64,000 nucleotides of DNA from Nonomuraea basaltis (lineage in GTDB: Bacteria > Actinomycetota > Actinomycetes > Streptosporangiales > Streptosporangiaceae). The translations under genes and the position numbers were made by a program. The DNA is taken from the NCBI RefSeq assembly GCF_005893125.1, contig NZ_VCJS01000029.1, forward strand, positions 26,250 through 90,249, written 5' to 3'. Below are positions 18,918 through 28,356 of the stretch, piece after piece. The first letter of the stretch is position 1. Every line of letters starts with the position of its first letter. A model generated the notes under the pieces. That model was not told the DNA's origin. It saw nothing but the letters and a program-made list of their open reading frames with translations, and did not search any database.

Positions 18918-20915
18918 TCAGTTCTGATGTGTTCCACCGTGCGCCGCCTTGTCGGCCCGCTCGGTGGCGGCCCGCATGATGCGGTCGAGCACGATGCCGA
19001 GCACGACGATCGCGAGCCCGGCGGCAAGCCCCTTGCCCCGCAGCTGGTGCTGCGAGAATCCGGCCACGACGTCGTAGCCGAGCGCTCCCGCGCCGACCAG
19101 GCCGCCGACGACCACCATGGAGAGCACGTAGATGAGTCCCTGGCTGGCCGCCAGGGTCACGGCACTGCGCGCCATCGGCAGCTGCACCTTGGAGATGAGC
19201 TGCCAGCTGCTGGCCCCCGCCGAGGTGGCGGCCTCGACGGTGGTCGGGGAGACGGCCCTGATGCCCTCGGCGACCAGCTTGATCGCGACGGGCGCCGCGA
19301 ACACCACGGCCGCGATGATCGCGGTGAACCGCGTCGGGCCGAACAGGCCGAGGATGGGCACCAGGTAGACGAAGGCCGGCATCGTCTGCCCCGCGTCCAG
19401 CACGGGCCGGAGCACCATGTCGGCCCGGTCGCTGCGGCCCATCCACACCCCGGCCACCATGCCGAGCAGCATGACCAGGACGGTCGCGACGAGCGTCGAG
19501 GCGAGCGTGACCATGCTGTCCTGCCACAACCCCAGCACCACCAGCAGCAACAGGCCGGCCGCGGTGGCCAGCGCGGCCCGCGCGCTGCCCACCAGCAGGG
19601 CGACGGCCACGGCCACGGCGGTGACGAGCCACCAGGGAGAGCCGGTCAGCAGCGCCTGGAACGGGTTGAGCAGACCGTTGGTGAGCAGGTTCTTCACGGC
19701 GTCGGTGTAGGTGACCAGGCTGTCCTGCACCCACAGGCTCGCGGCGTCGGCGGCGCGGCGCACGTACGAGCCGAGGTTGGCGTCGATGGGGAACTCCGCC
19801 GCCCAGACGTAGGTGTAGGACAGGTAGGCCAGCACGGCGGCGACGCCGAGGACGCCCGTCACCTCCAGGCGGCGGCCCCGCACCGTGCGCAACCGCCCGG
19901 CCCGGCGCGCGACCTCCAGGCGGCGGCTGGCCGCCGAGGTCACCCGGTCGAGCACCACCGCCATGATCACGATGGCCAGCCCGGCGTTGAACGCCGTCCC
20001 GACGTCGAGCGTCTGCAGCGCCTTCAGGACCGTCTGGCCCAGGCCGGGCGCGTCGATGAGCGCCGCGATGGTGGCCATGGACAGGGCGGCCATGATGGTC
20101 TGGTTGACGCCGACGATGATCGTCTGCTTGGCCATCGGCAGCCGCACGTGGCGCAGCGCCTGCGCGGAGGTGGCGCCGAGCGAGGTGCCGGCCTCCAGCG
20201 TGTCGGGCGAGACCTGCCGGATGCCGTGCGCGGTGATCCGGATGGCCGGCGGGATCGCGTAGATCATCGTGGCGACCGTCGCGCTGGCGGGGCCGATGAG
20301 GAAGAACAGGGTGAGCGGCGCCAGGTAGACGAACGTCGGCATGGTCTGCATGAAGTCGAGCACCGGGGTGACCAGCCGGTGGAACCGGTCGCTCAGTCCC
20401 GCCCACACTCCGAGCGGGATGCCGACGGCCAGCGACAGCACCACCGCGGTCAGCGTGAGCGCCAGCGTGTCCATGCTCTCCTGCCACAGACCCAGCACGC
20501 CGAAGGCGAGGAACCCGGCGGCGGTCAGCAGCGTGACCCTCAGGTTGCCGTACAGCCAGGCGATCGCGGCGGCCAGGCCGACCACGCCGAGCCAGCCGAG
20601 CACGGGGAGCGGCCGGCCCATGGCGGGCTGGCTGATGAGGGCCTGGACGAACGTCACGGCCTCGTCGAGGAAGAGCCGGATGTAGTTGATGAAGTAGAGG
20701 AAGAACGGATTGCTGTTGCGGCTGTCGTCGATGGCGTCCATGGCCGCGCTGAGCCCGGCGTGCAGCGGCGTCAGCTCGGCTCCGCCGAGCGCCAGCGTGT
20801 CGCGCCCGCGCAGCAGCACCCAGCCCGCCGCCCAGAACGCGATCACGAGGGCGATCAGGTACCTGCGGGCGGGCAGCCGGGCGGCGAAGGACGTGGTCGC
20901 GGAGGCGGCCGTCAT
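18918..20915 (-). CDS. Glycine betaine-type ABC permease, tandem-duplicated
   Basis: The 665-residue membrane protein consists of two homologous ProW-like permease halves fused head to tail. Each half has its own EAA-type cytoplasmic loop: [20 protein letters not shown] and [21 protein letters not shown] single polypeptide could therefore provide both membrane subunits. The ATG at 20915 overlaps the ATPase stop (ATGA). Duplicated permeases are known in actinobacterial betaine importers. Confidence 0.92.
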   Translation of the reverse strand: MTAASATTSFAARLPARRYLIALVIAFWAAGWVLLRGRDTLALGGAELTPLHAGLSAAMDAIDDSRNSNPFFLYFINYIRLFLDEAVTFVQALISQPAMGRPLPVLGWLGVVGLAAAIAWLYGNLRVTLLTAAGFLAFGVLGLWQESMDTLALTLTAVVLSLAVGIPLGVWAGLSDRFHRLVTPVLDFMQTMPTFVYLAPLTLFFLIGPASATVATMIYAIPPAIRITAHGIRQVSPDTLEAGTSLGATSAQALRHVRLPMAKQTIIVGVNQTIMAALSMATIAALIDAPGLGQTVLKALQTLDVGTAFNAGLAIVIMAVVLDRVTSAASRRLEVARRAGRLRTVRGRRLEVTGVLGVAAVLAYLSYTYVWAAEFPIDANLGSYVRRAADAASLWVQDSLVTYTDAVKNLLTNGLLNPFQALLTGSPWWLVTAVAVAVALLVGSARAALATAAGLLLLVVLGLWQDSMVTLASTLVATVLVMLLGMVAGVWMGRSDRADMVLRPVLDAGQTMPAFVYLVPILGLFGPTRFTAIIAAVVFAAPVAIKLVAEGIRAVSPTTVEAATSAGASSWQLISKVQLPMARSAVTLAASQGLIYVLSMVVVGGLVGAGALGYDVVAGFSQHQLRGKGLAAGLAIVVLGIVLDRIMRAATERADKAAHGGTHQN

Positions 20916-21973
20916 TGATGCGGCCCCCCTGCGATCACCTCGAGGATCTCCGCGCTGGTGACCACGCCGAGCAGGCTTTCGCCGTCCATGACGCGCACCG
21001 GCCGTTCGGCGGAGAGCACCGCGTGGACGGCGTCCCGGATGACCACGTCGGGGCCGAGCTCGGGCCCGTCGAGCGGCTCGTCGGGCAGCGGCGGGCGCAT
21101 GATCCACCGGAGCGTCAGCACGTGCGAGCGCGGGATGTCGCTGACGAAGTCCCTGACGTAGTCGTCGGCCGGCGCGCCCACCACCTGGTCGGGCGTGCCC
21201 ACCTGGACGAGCTCGCCGTCGCGCATGATGAGGATGCGGTCACCGAGTTTGAGTGCCTCGCTGAGGTCGTGGGTGATGAACACCATCGTCTTGCCCACCT
21301 CGTGGTGCAGCCGGATGACCTCGTTCTGCATCTCGCGCCGGATCAGCGGGTCCAGCGCGGAGAACGGCTCGTCGAACAGCAGCACCTCGGGGTCGGCCGC
21401 GAGGGCCCGGGCCAGGCCGACGCGCTGCTGCATGCCGCCGGAGAGCTGGTCGGGGTAGGAGTTCTCGAAGCCGTTGAGGCCGACGAGGCCGACCACCTCG
21501 CGCGCCCGCTCGTACCGGTCCCGCTTGGCGACCCCGCGGATCTCCAGCCCGAAGGCGACGTTGTCGAGCACGCACCGGTGCGGCAGCAGGCCGAAGTGCT
21601 GGAAGACCATGGCCATGCGGTGCCTGCGCAGCTCGCGCAGCCGGCGGTCGTCGGCCTTGCCCACGTCCTCGCCGTCGAGCAGGATCTCGCCCGCGGTGGG
21701 CTCGATCAGCCGCGTCAGGCAGCGGACGAGGGTGGACTTGCCCGAGCCGGACAGTCCCATGACGACGAACACCTCGCCCCGGCGCACCTCGAAGGAGACG
21801 TCGCGGACGGCGGCGACGCAGCCGGTCTGCTCCTTGAGCTCCTTGCGCGTGAGCGAGCTGCCGACGACGCTTTCGGCCTTGGGGCCGAACACCTTCCACA
21901 GTCCGCGCACAGAGAGGACGGGAGGGGCATCGATGTCGAGTCCACTACGTTCGGCCACTGACGGCACGGTCAT
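20912..21973 (-). CDS. Glycine betaine-type ABC transporter ATPase with CBS-like tail
   Basis: The 353-residue ProV/OpuAA-type ATPase has Walker [11 protein letters not shown]-loop [10 protein letters not shown], signature LSGGMQQRV, Walker [12 protein letters not shown] and switch His in VFITHD. The C-terminal 80 residues ([22 protein letters not shown]) resemble a CBS domain, which in related transporters senses ionic strength or nucleotides. It starts 24 bp after the betB stop, so it is probably cotranscribed with betB. Confidence 0.92.
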   Translation of the reverse strand: MTVPSVAERSGLDIDAPPVLSVRGLWKVFGPKAESVVGSSLTRKELKEQTGCVAAVRDVSFEVRRGEVFVVMGLSGSGKSTLVRCLTRLIEPTAGEILLDGEDVGKADDRRLRELRRHRMAMVFQHFGLLPHRCVLDNVAFGLEIRGVAKRDRYERAREVVGLVGLNGFENSYPDQLSGGMQQRVGLARALAADPEVLLFDEPFSALDPLIRREMQNEVIRLHHEVGKTMVFITHDLSEALKLGDRILIMRDGELVQVGTPDQVVGAPADDYVRDFVSDIPRSHVLTLRWIMRPPLPDEPLDGPELGPDVVIRDAVHAVLSAERPVRVMDGESLLGVVTSAEILEVIAGGPHQ

Positions 21974-21997
21974 GACTACCTCTTGGTCGTCGGAGCG

Positions 21998-23458
21998 TCA
22001 GTTCGCTGGGAACCACCGCTGGGGGCGCGGGCGGGTGTTCTGCCACACATGCTTGATCTCGCGATATTCGTCCAGGCCGGTCGGGCCGAGCTCGCGGCCG
22101 ATGCCCGACTGCTTGAAGCCACCCCACTCGGCCTGGGGTACGTAGGGGTGGTAGTCGTTGATCCACACCGTGCCGTGCCGCAGCCGGCCCGCCACCCGCT
22201 GCGCCCTGCCGGCGTCCTGGGTCCAGACGCCGCCCGCCAGGCCGTATTCGGTGTCGTTGGCGAGGCGGACGGCCTCGTCCTCGGTGGTGAAGCGCTCCAC
22301 GGTGAGCACGGGGCCGAACGACTCCTCGCGGACCACGCGCATGCCCTGCTTGCACTCGTCCAGCACGGTGGGCCGGTAGAAGAAGCCGGGCCCGTCGAGC
22401 CGGTGTCCCCCGCAGCGCAGGACGGCGCCCTCGGCGAGCCCCGCCGCCACGTACTCCTCGATCTTGGCCAGATGCGCGGCGGAGATGAGCGGGCCGGTGT
22501 GGGCCTCGGCGTCGTACGGCCCGCCCAGCCGGATCAGCTCGGCCCGCCGGACGACCTCGTCGACGAACGCGTCGTGCAGCGAGTCCTCCACCAGCAGCCG
22601 TGCCCCGGCCGAGCAGACCTGGCCGGAGTGCAGGAACACGGCGGTGAGCGCGAAGTCGACCGCGGTCTCGAAGTCGGCGTCGGCGAAGACGATGTTGGGG
22701 TTCTTGCCGCCGAGCTCCAGCGCCACCCGCTTGACCGTGGCGGACGCCGCGGCCATGATCCGCCGCCCGGTGTCCACGCCGCCGGTGAACGACACCAGGT
22801 CCACGTCCGGGTGCTCGGCGAGCGGCGCCCCCGCCGCCGGGCCGGCGCCCAGGACCAGGTTGGCGACGCCCGCGGGCAGGCCGGCCTCCTCCAGCGCGCG
22901 GATCAGCAGGATCGCGGTGCTCGGGGTCAGCTCGCTGGGCTTGAGCACGAAGGTGTTGCCGGCGGCGAGCGCGGGCGCCACCTTCCAGGTGGCCTGCAGC
23001 AGCGGGTAGTTCCACGGTGTGATCAGGCCGCACACGCCGACCGGCTCGTAGACGATGCGGCTGATCGCGTCGTCGCGCCCCGTGTCGATCACGCGGCCCG
23101 CGTCGGTGCCCGCGACGCCGGCGAAGTAGCGCAGGCAAGCGACGGAGTCGTCGACGTCGTACTCGCTCTCCACCAGGCGCTTGCCGGTGTCGCCCGACTC
23201 GGCGCGGGCGAAGACCGCGCGGTCGCGCTCCAGCAGGCCGGCCACCTTGGACAGCAGGGCTCCGCGCTCGCGGGCGGGGGTGGCAGGCCACGGACCCCGG
23301 TCGAAGGCCTGTCTGGCAGACCGGATAGCGGCCACGGTGTCGGTCGCGGAGGCTTCTGCGACCGTGGTAACGAGACTGCCGTCGGCGGGCGAGTAAATGC
23401 CGCGCTGTCCACCGTCGGCCGGCTTGGTCCACGTGCCGCCGATATAGAGATCGGTCAT
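21998..23458 (-). CDS. betB: Betaine aldehyde dehydrogenase
   Basis: The 486-residue NAD(P)-dependent aldehyde dehydrogenase has ITPWNYPLLQATWK, LELGGKNPN with the general-base Glu, and HSGQVCSAG with the catalytic Cys. Context with betA, a betaine importer and betaine demethylation genes makes betaine aldehyde to glycine betaine the clear assignment. The start MTDLYIGG at 23458 has AAGGTG upstream. It is the first gene of the transporter operon, so uptake and oxidation are coupled. Confidence 0.92.
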   Translation of the reverse strand: MTDLYIGGTWTKPADGGQRGIYSPADGSLVTTVAEASATDTVAAIRSARQAFDRGPWPATPARERGALLSKVAGLLERDRAVFARAESGDTGKRLVESEYDVDDSVACLRYFAGVAGTDAGRVIDTGRDDAISRIVYEPVGVCGLITPWNYPLLQATWKVAPALAAGNTFVLKPSELTPSTAILLIRALEEAGLPAGVANLVLGAGPAAGAPLAEHPDVDLVSFTGGVDTGRRIMAAASATVKRVALELGGKNPNIVFADADFETAVDFALTAVFLHSGQVCSAGARLLVEDSLHDAFVDEVVRRAELIRLGGPYDAEAHTGPLISAAHLAKIEEYVAAGLAEGAVLRCGGHRLDGPGFFYRPTVLDECKQGMRVVREESFGPVLTVERFTTEDEAVRLANDTEYGLAGGVWTQDAGRAQRVAGRLRHGTVWINDYHPYVPQAEWGGFKQSGIGRELGPTGLDEYREIKHVWQNTRPRPQRWFPAN

Positions 23459-23475
23459 CGGCACACCTTTTGATC

Positions 23476-23492
23476 GTTGCGTATGGCGCAAG
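23476..23492. promoter_or_regulatory. IclR-type operator-like 17-mer upstream of betB
   Basis: GTTGCG-TATGG-CGCAAG (minus strand CTTGCG-CCATA-CGCAAC) lies 17 bp upstream of betB. It is an imperfect inverted repeat with the same core and half-sites as the copies near purU, betA and the Rieske ferredoxin gene. A possible minus-strand promoter, TTGACT-17-AATCCT (23540-23512), lies just upstream. Confidence 0.6.
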
Positions 23493-23635
23493 TCAATGCT
23501 GATTGAGGAACAGGATTGACGCCCTCCACGCATTAGTCAAGGCCTAGCAGAAATCACTTGACGAATCGCCTCGCTGTTATTTCCGCTGCGTCGCGCCCTG
23601 GCCTCTTGACTACAGCATGCCTGGAGAGACACCCT

Positions 23636-23671
23636 GTTGCGCATAGACCACCATTGTGCGCCATGCGCAAC
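23636..23671. promoter_or_regulatory. Two operator-like 17-mers upstream of purU
   Basis: The downstream copy TGTGCG-CCATG-CGCAAC (23655-23671) matches the consensus. The upstream copy (23636-23652), on the minus strand GGTGGT-CTATG-CGCAAC, keeps one half and the core. The pair ends 5 bp before the purU ribosome site. Together with the betB site it makes the 228-bp betB-purU divergent region the densest regulatory stretch of the island. Confidence 0.55.
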
Positions 23672-23686
23672 ACGCTAGGAGGTGCG

Positions 23687-24550
23687 ATGTCTCCTCGGCC
23701 CGATCCTGGACGCGAGTTCATCCTCACGGTCTCCTGTACCGACAAGCCAGGCATCGTGTACGCCGTGACCAGCTTCCTGGTGCAGCACGGCGGCAACATG
23801 CTGCAGAGCAAGCAGTTCAACGACCGCAGGGGCGGCGGCTTCTTCATGCGCGTGCACTTCGCGGCCCAGCACGGGCTGGAGGAACTGCGCGCCGGCTTCG
23901 CCTACGTCGCCGACTCCTTCCAGATGACCTGGCGGCTCAACGACGCCTCGACCCCCACCAGGGCGCTCATCATGGTGTCGAAGTTCGGCCACTGCATGAA
24001 CGACCTGCTCTTCCGCCGGCAAGTGGGCGGGCTGAACATCGAGATCCCCGCGATCGTCTCCAACCACCCCGACCTGGAGCCGCTCGCGACCTCCTACGGC
24101 CTGCCGTTCCACCACGTGCCGGTGACCTCCGCGGCCAAGGCCGAGGCGGAGGCCAGGACCCTGGAGCTGGTCGAGGAGTACGACGTGGACCTCGTCGTGC
24201 TCGCCCGCTACATGCAGGTCCTGTCCGACGACATGTGCAAACGACTAGAAGGGCGGGCCATCAACATCCATCACTCCTTCCTGCCGGGGTTCAAGGGCGC
24301 CAAGCCGTACCACCAGGCCCACGAGCGCGGAGTGAAGCTCATCGGCGCGACCGCGCACTACGTCACTGCGGATCTCGACGAGGGCCCGATCATCGAGCAG
24401 GACGTCGCCAGGGTGGACCACGAGCTCGACCCCGACGACCTGATCGCGGCGGGCCGGGACGTCGAGGCCCAGGTGCTGGCCCGCGCCGTGAAGTGGCACA
24501 GCGAGCACCGCGTGCTGCTCAACGGCGACCGCACGGTCGTCTTCCGCTGA
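23687..24550 (+). CDS. purU: Formyltetrahydrofolate deformylase
   Basis: The enzyme hydrolyses 10-formyl-THF to formate and THF. The 287-residue protein has an N-terminal ACT domain (VSCTDKPGIVYAVTSFL) and a C-terminal formyltransferase-type domain with the catalytic triad: Asn193 and His195 in INIHHSFLP, and Asp231 in LDEGPI. The ATG at 23687 follows a strong AGGAGGT, which excludes longer upstream frames. It lies divergently from betB with shared operators. A role in recycling THF loaded by dimethylglycine and sarcosine oxidation is inferred. Confidence 0.94.
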   Translation: MSPRPDPGREFILTVSCTDKPGIVYAVTSFLVQHGGNMLQSKQFNDRRGGGFFMRVHFAAQHGLEELRAGFAYVADSFQMTWRLNDASTPTRALIMVSKFGHCMNDLLFRRQVGGLNIEIPAIVSNHPDLEPLATSYGLPFHHVPVTSAAKAEAEARTLELVEEYDVDLVVLARYMQVLSDDMCKRLEGRAINIHHSFLPGFKGAKPYHQAHERGVKLIGATAHYVTADLDEGPIIEQDVARVDHELDPDDLIAAGRDVEAQVLARAVKWHSEHRVLLNGDRTVVFR

Positions 24551-24587
24551 GGCTTCAGCGGAGAAATCGCGCCCGCTGAGACGCGCG

Positions 24588-24629
24588 AAAAGAGGCGGTG
24601 GGGCCGCGGCGGGCCCCACCGCCTCTTTT
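24588..24629. terminator. Bidirectional terminator between purU and betA
   Basis: An 18-bp perfect stem (arms 24588-24605 and 24612-24629) with a 6-nt loop begins with AAAA and ends with TTTT, so it can act on either strand. It sits exactly between the convergent purU and betA genes, and its right arm abuts the betA stop codon. It is the clearest intrinsic terminator in the window. Confidence 0.9.
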
Positions 24630-26269
24630 CACGTCTTCTGGTGCCGGTAGAAACCGGCGGTCTCCGGCGAGAGCGGAGTGTTGCCGAGGATCAGGTCGGC
24701 CGCCTTCTCCGCCAGCATCATGACCGGCGCGTAGATGTTGCCGTTGGTGACGTACGGCATGACGGAGGCGTCCACCACACGCAGCCCGTCGACGCCGTGC
24801 ACGCGCATGGTCTCCGGGTCCACCACGGACATCTCGTCGATCCCCATCTTGGCCGTGCAGGAGGGATGCAGGGCGGTCTCGCCGTCCTTCGCGACCCAGT
24901 CGAGGATCTCCTCGTCGGTCGCGACGGACGGTCCCGGCGACAGCTCCCCCGTGCTGAACTCGGCCAGCGCGGGCTGGCCGAGGATGCTCCTGGCCACCCT
25001 GACGGCCTCCACCCACTCCCGGCGGTCCTGCTCGGTGGACAGGTAGTTGAAGCGCAGGGCGGGGTGCTGCCGCGGGTCGGTGCTCTTGATCTTCACCGAG
25101 CCGCGGGCGTCGGAGTACATCGGCCCGACGTGCACCTGGTAGCCGTGCCCGCCCGCGGGCGCCGAGCCGTCGTAGCGGACGGCGATGGGCAGGAAGTGGA
25201 ACATCAGGTTGGGGTAGCCGACGTCGTCGTTGCTGCGGACGAAGCCGCCGGCCTCGAAGTGGTTGGTCGCCCCAGGCCCCTTGCGCAGGAAGAGCCACTG
25301 CGCGCCGATCCACGGATGGCGCCACTTCTGCAAGTTGGGCTGCATCGAGACCGGCTGGGAGCAGCCGTGCTGGATGTAGACCTCCAGGTGGTCCTGCAGA
25401 TTCTCGCCGACGCCCGGCAGGTCGTGCACCACGCCGATGCCCAGCGCGGAGAGCTCACTCGCGTTGCCGACGCCGGACAGCTGCAGCAGTTGCGGCGAGT
25501 TGATGGCGCCGCCGCACAGGATGACCTCTTTGGCGCGGACAGTGCCGCCGTCGTACTCCACGCCGACCGCTCGCGTGCCCTCGAAGAGGACTCTCGACAC
25601 GAACGCGCGGGTCTTGACCGTGAGGTTCGGGCGCTTGAGCACCGGGTGCAGGTAGGCGCGGGCGGCGCTGAGCCGGCGGCCGCCGCGGATGTTGCGGTCG
25701 AAGCGGGCGAAGCCCTCCTGGCGATAGCCGTTGACGTCGTCGGTGAGCGGGTGGCCGGCCTGCTGGACGGCCTCGAAGAACGCCCCGAAGAGCGGCGTGC
25801 CTGCGGGCCCGCGCTCCAGTACCAGCGGCCCGTCGTGGCCGCGGAAGGGGGTGCCCGGGTCGGCCAGGCAGTTCTCCATCCGCTTGAAGTACGGCAGGCA
25901 GTGCGCGTAGTCCCAGTTCTTCATCCCCGGGTCGGCACCCCAGCGCTCGAAGTCCATCGGGTTGCCCCGCTGGAAGATCATGCCGTTGATGCTGCTGGAG
26001 CCGCCGAGCACCTTCCCGCGGGCGTGGTAGATCCGCCTGCCGTGCATGAGAGGCTCGGGCTCGGACTCGTAGCGCCAGTCGTAGAAGCGGTTGCCGATGG
26101 GGAAGGGCAGGGCCGCGGGCATGTGGATGAACACGTCCCACGGATAGTCCGGGCGGCCGGCCTCCAGGACCAGCACGCGCGTGGCAGGGTCCGCGGAGAG
26201 CCGGTTGGCCAGGGCACAGCCCGCCGAGCCACCTCCGACGATGACGAAGTCGTACTGCTGTGACGTCAT
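24629..26269 (-). CDS. betA: Choline dehydrogenase
   Basis: The 546-residue GMC-family flavoprotein oxidises choline to betaine aldehyde. [18 protein letters not shown] is the FAD fold at the N-terminus, [14 protein letters not shown] the GMC signature, and HPSCTAKMG plus [17 protein letters not shown] give the C-terminal active-site region. The ATG at 26269 follows GAGGCACC; in-frame starts upstream lack a site. It is a single-gene unit, divergent from the IclR gene, with an operator-like 17-mer overlapping its candidate -10. Confidence 0.92.
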   Translation of the reverse strand: MTSQQYDFVIVGGGSAGCALANRLSADPATRVLVLEAGRPDYPWDVFIHMPAALPFPIGNRFYDWRYESEPEPLMHGRRIYHARGKVLGGSSSINGMIFQRGNPMDFERWGADPGMKNWDYAHCLPYFKRMENCLADPGTPFRGHDGPLVLERGPAGTPLFGAFFEAVQQAGHPLTDDVNGYRQEGFARFDRNIRGGRRLSAARAYLHPVLKRPNLTVKTRAFVSRVLFEGTRAVGVEYDGGTVRAKEVILCGGAINSPQLLQLSGVGNASELSALGIGVVHDLPGVGENLQDHLEVYIQHGCSQPVSMQPNLQKWRHPWIGAQWLFLRKGPGATNHFEAGGFVRSNDDVGYPNLMFHFLPIAVRYDGSAPAGGHGYQVHVGPMYSDARGSVKIKSTDPRQHPALRFNYLSTEQDRREWVEAVRVARSILGQPALAEFSTGELSPGPSVATDEEILDWVAKDGETALHPSCTAKMGIDEMSVVDPETMRVHGVDGLRVVDASVMPYVTNGNIYAPVMMLAEKAADLILGNTPLSPETAGFYRHQKT

Positions 26270-26299
26270 GGTGCCTCGTCTCATCGCACGTTTCACCGA

Positions 26300-26319
26300 A
26301 TTGTATCGCTATACGCACC
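26300..26319. promoter_or_regulatory. betA promoter -10 overlapping an operator-like 17-mer
   Basis: The minus strand reads TACAAT (26305-26300), a good -10 box. It overlaps GTATCG-CTATA-CGCACC (26303-26319), the betA copy of the shared operator-like motif. No strong -35 is visible. A protein bound here would block the promoter. The region lies between betA and the IclR gene. Confidence 0.55.
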
Positions 26320-26384
26320 GCGTTTCACTAGGTGCAACATGAGATCTTTTGGCGTTACGTTCGACGCGAGTTCCTTGTAGCACT

Positions 26385-26399
26385 TACAGTTTCGCTATG
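26385..26399 (+). promoter_or_regulatory. Probable leaderless start of the IclR gene
   Basis: TACAGT (26385-26390) is a good -10 box whose predicted start site, seven bases downstream, is the A of the ATG at 26397. TTCGAC (26360-26365) could serve as -35 with 19 bp spacing. There is no ribosome site before the ATG, in keeping with a leaderless transcript. Confidence 0.5.
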
Positions 26400-27170
26400 A
26401 GCAACGACTCGGGCAGTGGAGGCGTGCAGTCCGTTGACAGGGCGATCAGCGTGCTGGAGATCCTGTCCCGCCGGGGCGAGGCCGGAGTCAGCGAGGTGGC
26501 GGCGGAGATCGACGTGCACAAGTCGACCGCCTTCCGGCTGCTCGGCGCGCTGGAAGCACGTGGCCTGGTGGAGCAGGCCGAGGACCGCGGCAAATATCGC
26601 CTGGGCTTCGGCATCATCCGGCTGGCCGGCGGGGTCAGCACGCAGATGGACATCATCCAGCGGGCCCGGCCCGTCTGCCACCGGCTGGCCGAGGAGATCG
26701 GGGAGACGGTGAACATCGCCGTGCTCCGCTCCGCGTGCGCGGTCAACCTCGACCAGGTCCGCGGCCCGTCGGCCGTCACCGCCTACAACTGGGTCGGCCA
26801 GATCACCCCTCTGCACGCCACCTCGAGCGGCAAGGCGATGCTCGCCCACCTCGACGACAACGAGCTCGCCCGGCTGCTGTCGGACGGGACGCTGGAGAGC
26901 TTCACCTCCCGGACGATCACCGACGTCGACGCGCTGCAGAAGCAGCTCGCCGAGACGCGCCAGACGGGCTACGCCTTCTGCCTGGAGGAGCTGGAGGACG
27001 GGCTGAACGCCGTGGCCGCGCCCATCCGCGCCTACCACGGCGAGGTCGTCGCCGCGGTAAGCGCCTCCGGGCCTGCCTACCGCTTCAGCGCCGAGCGCAT
27101 TCACGAGCTCGCGCCCGTCCTCATCGGCGGGGCCGCCGAGATCAGCCGGCGGCTCGGCTACGCGGGCTGA
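26397..27170 (+). CDS. IclR-family regulator of choline/betaine catabolism (inferred)
   Basis: The 257-residue protein has an N-terminal winged helix-turn-helix (about 10-75: AISVLEILSRRGEAGVSEVA, DVHKSTAFRLLGALEARGLV) and a C-terminal IclR effector domain (from about 85, with TPLHATSSGKAMLAHL and APIRAYHGEVVAAVSASGP). It is the only regulator inside the island and is divergent from betA, so it is the best candidate to bind the shared 17-mers. Whether it represses or activates, and its ligand, are not shown by sequence; repression is suggested by operator positions at the predicted promoters. Confidence 0.9.
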   Translation: MSNDSGSGGVQSVDRAISVLEILSRRGEAGVSEVAAEIDVHKSTAFRLLGALEARGLVEQAEDRGKYRLGFGIIRLAGGVSTQMDIIQRARPVCHRLAEEIGETVNIAVLRSACAVNLDQVRGPSAVTAYNWVGQITPLHATSSGKAMLAHLDDNELARLLSDGTLESFTSRTITDVDALQKQLAETRQTGYAFCLEELEDGLNAVAAPIRAYHGEVVAAVSASGPAYRFSAERIHELAPVLIGGAAEISRRLGYAG

Positions 27171-27212
27171 CCCGCTCCGGCCTCATCGCCACGCGGCCTT
27201 CGCCGCTCGCCG

Positions 27213-28328
27213 CTATCCGATCCGGTCCTGGACCCACTCGTGGAAGCCGCCGATGTGGTGCTCGCTGGGCACCAGCACGCCGCCCTGGGCGTACGTGCGC
27301 GAGCTCATCGCGGGCTGGCAGCGCTCACAGGCGTCGAAGTCCTGCTCGTTGACCCGGTGGAAGAGCTCGACCGACTTGTCCAGATCCTTGCCGCCGGCCA
27401 CGACGTCGGGGAGATAGAGCCAGTCGCACTCGACCACCGTGCGGTCGACGGCGAGGGGGAACATGCGGTGCAGGATGACGTGGTCGGGCACCAGGTTGAT
27501 GAAGACCTGCGGCTTGACGGTGATCGCGTAGTAGCGCCGGTCCTGCTCCTCGCTCAGCGTCGGGATGCGGTCGAGCCCCTCCGAGCCGTCCACGGTGAAG
27601 CCCTCGACCCGCTCGCCGAACTCCGCGCCGTGGCCGACGAAGTACTGCGCGGCGTAGCCGTCGGCGAACTCCGGCAGCACCTCCGTCAGCTCGGGGTGGA
27701 TCGTGGCGCAGTGGTAGCACTCCATGAAGTTCTCGACGATGAGCTTCCAGTTGGCCTTGACGTCGTAGACGATCCGCCGGCCGACCTCCAGGTTCGCCAC
27801 GTCGTAGTTGTCGATCAGCTGCAGCGCGCCCAGCCGCTCCTCCACCGCGCCGTGCACGTCCTGCTCGAACGACGGCGGGTCGTCGGCCAGGCAGACCCAC
27901 ACGTAGCCGAGCCATTCCCGCACGTGCACCTTGACCAACCCGTACCGCACCCGGTCCAGGTCGGCCATCTTGGTCAGGTTGGGCGCCGCGATCAGCTTGC
28001 CGTCCAGGTCGTACGTCCACGCGTGGTAGGAGCACTGGAAGGCCCGCTTGACCTCGCCGGACTCCTCCGTGCACAGGGTCGCGCCGCGATGCCGGCAGAC
28101 GTTGTAGAAGGCGCGGACCGACCCGTCACGCGCTCGGCTGATGATCAGGTTCTCGGTGCCGACCTGCACCGTCTTGAACGAGCCCGGTTTGGGCAGGTCG
28201 GACGAGCGCACCGCGCAGAACCACATCGTCTCGAAGATGTTCTTCTGCTCCAGCGCGAAGATCTCCGGATCGGTGTAGTAGCGGCCCGGCAGGGTGGGGA
28301 TCACGCTGGAGGTCGTTGCGGTGGTCAC
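27213..28328 (-). CDS. gbcA: Rieske oxygenase, probable glycine betaine monooxygenase
   Basis: The 371-residue ring-hydroxylase-type alpha subunit has Rieske ligands Cys78, His80, Cys99 and His102 (VCRHRG, CSYHAW) and a mononuclear iron site in ENFMECYHCATIHPE (His206, His211). In betaine catabolism this type of enzyme removes a methyl group as formaldehyde to give dimethylglycine, the only step otherwise missing here. It is the last gene of the unit beginning at the Rieske ferredoxin (31671). No GbcB-type reductase is present; the neighbouring ferredoxin and reductase probably replace it. Other amine demethylations, such as of stachydrine or carnitine, are possible but fit the context less well. 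Confidence 0.85.
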   Translation of the reverse strand: MTTATTSSVIPTLPGRYYTDPEIFALEQKNIFETMWFCAVRSSDLPKPGSFKTVQVGTENLIISRARDGSVRAFYNVCRHRGATLCTEESGEVKRAFQCSYHAWTYDLDGKLIAAPNLTKMADLDRVRYGLVKVHVREWLGYVWVCLADDPPSFEQDVHGAVEERLGALQLIDNYDVANLEVGRRIVYDVKANWKLIVENFMECYHCATIHPELTEVLPEFADGYAAQYFVGHGAEFGERVEGFTVDGSEGLDRIPTLSEEQDRRYYAITVKPQVFINLVPDHVILHRMFPLAVDRTVVECDWLYLPDVVAGGKDLDKSVELFHRVNEQDFDACERCQPAMSSRTYAQGGVLVPSEHHIGGFHEWVQDRIG

Positions 28329-28356
28329 GGGAGTACTCCTCTGGGTACAGGCCGGG

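Noticed and set aside
18726..20918. Plus-strand open frame of about 730 codons opposite the permease gene
   Set aside because: Antisense of a membrane protein; the His/Asp/Gly-rich translation is typical of such shadows.
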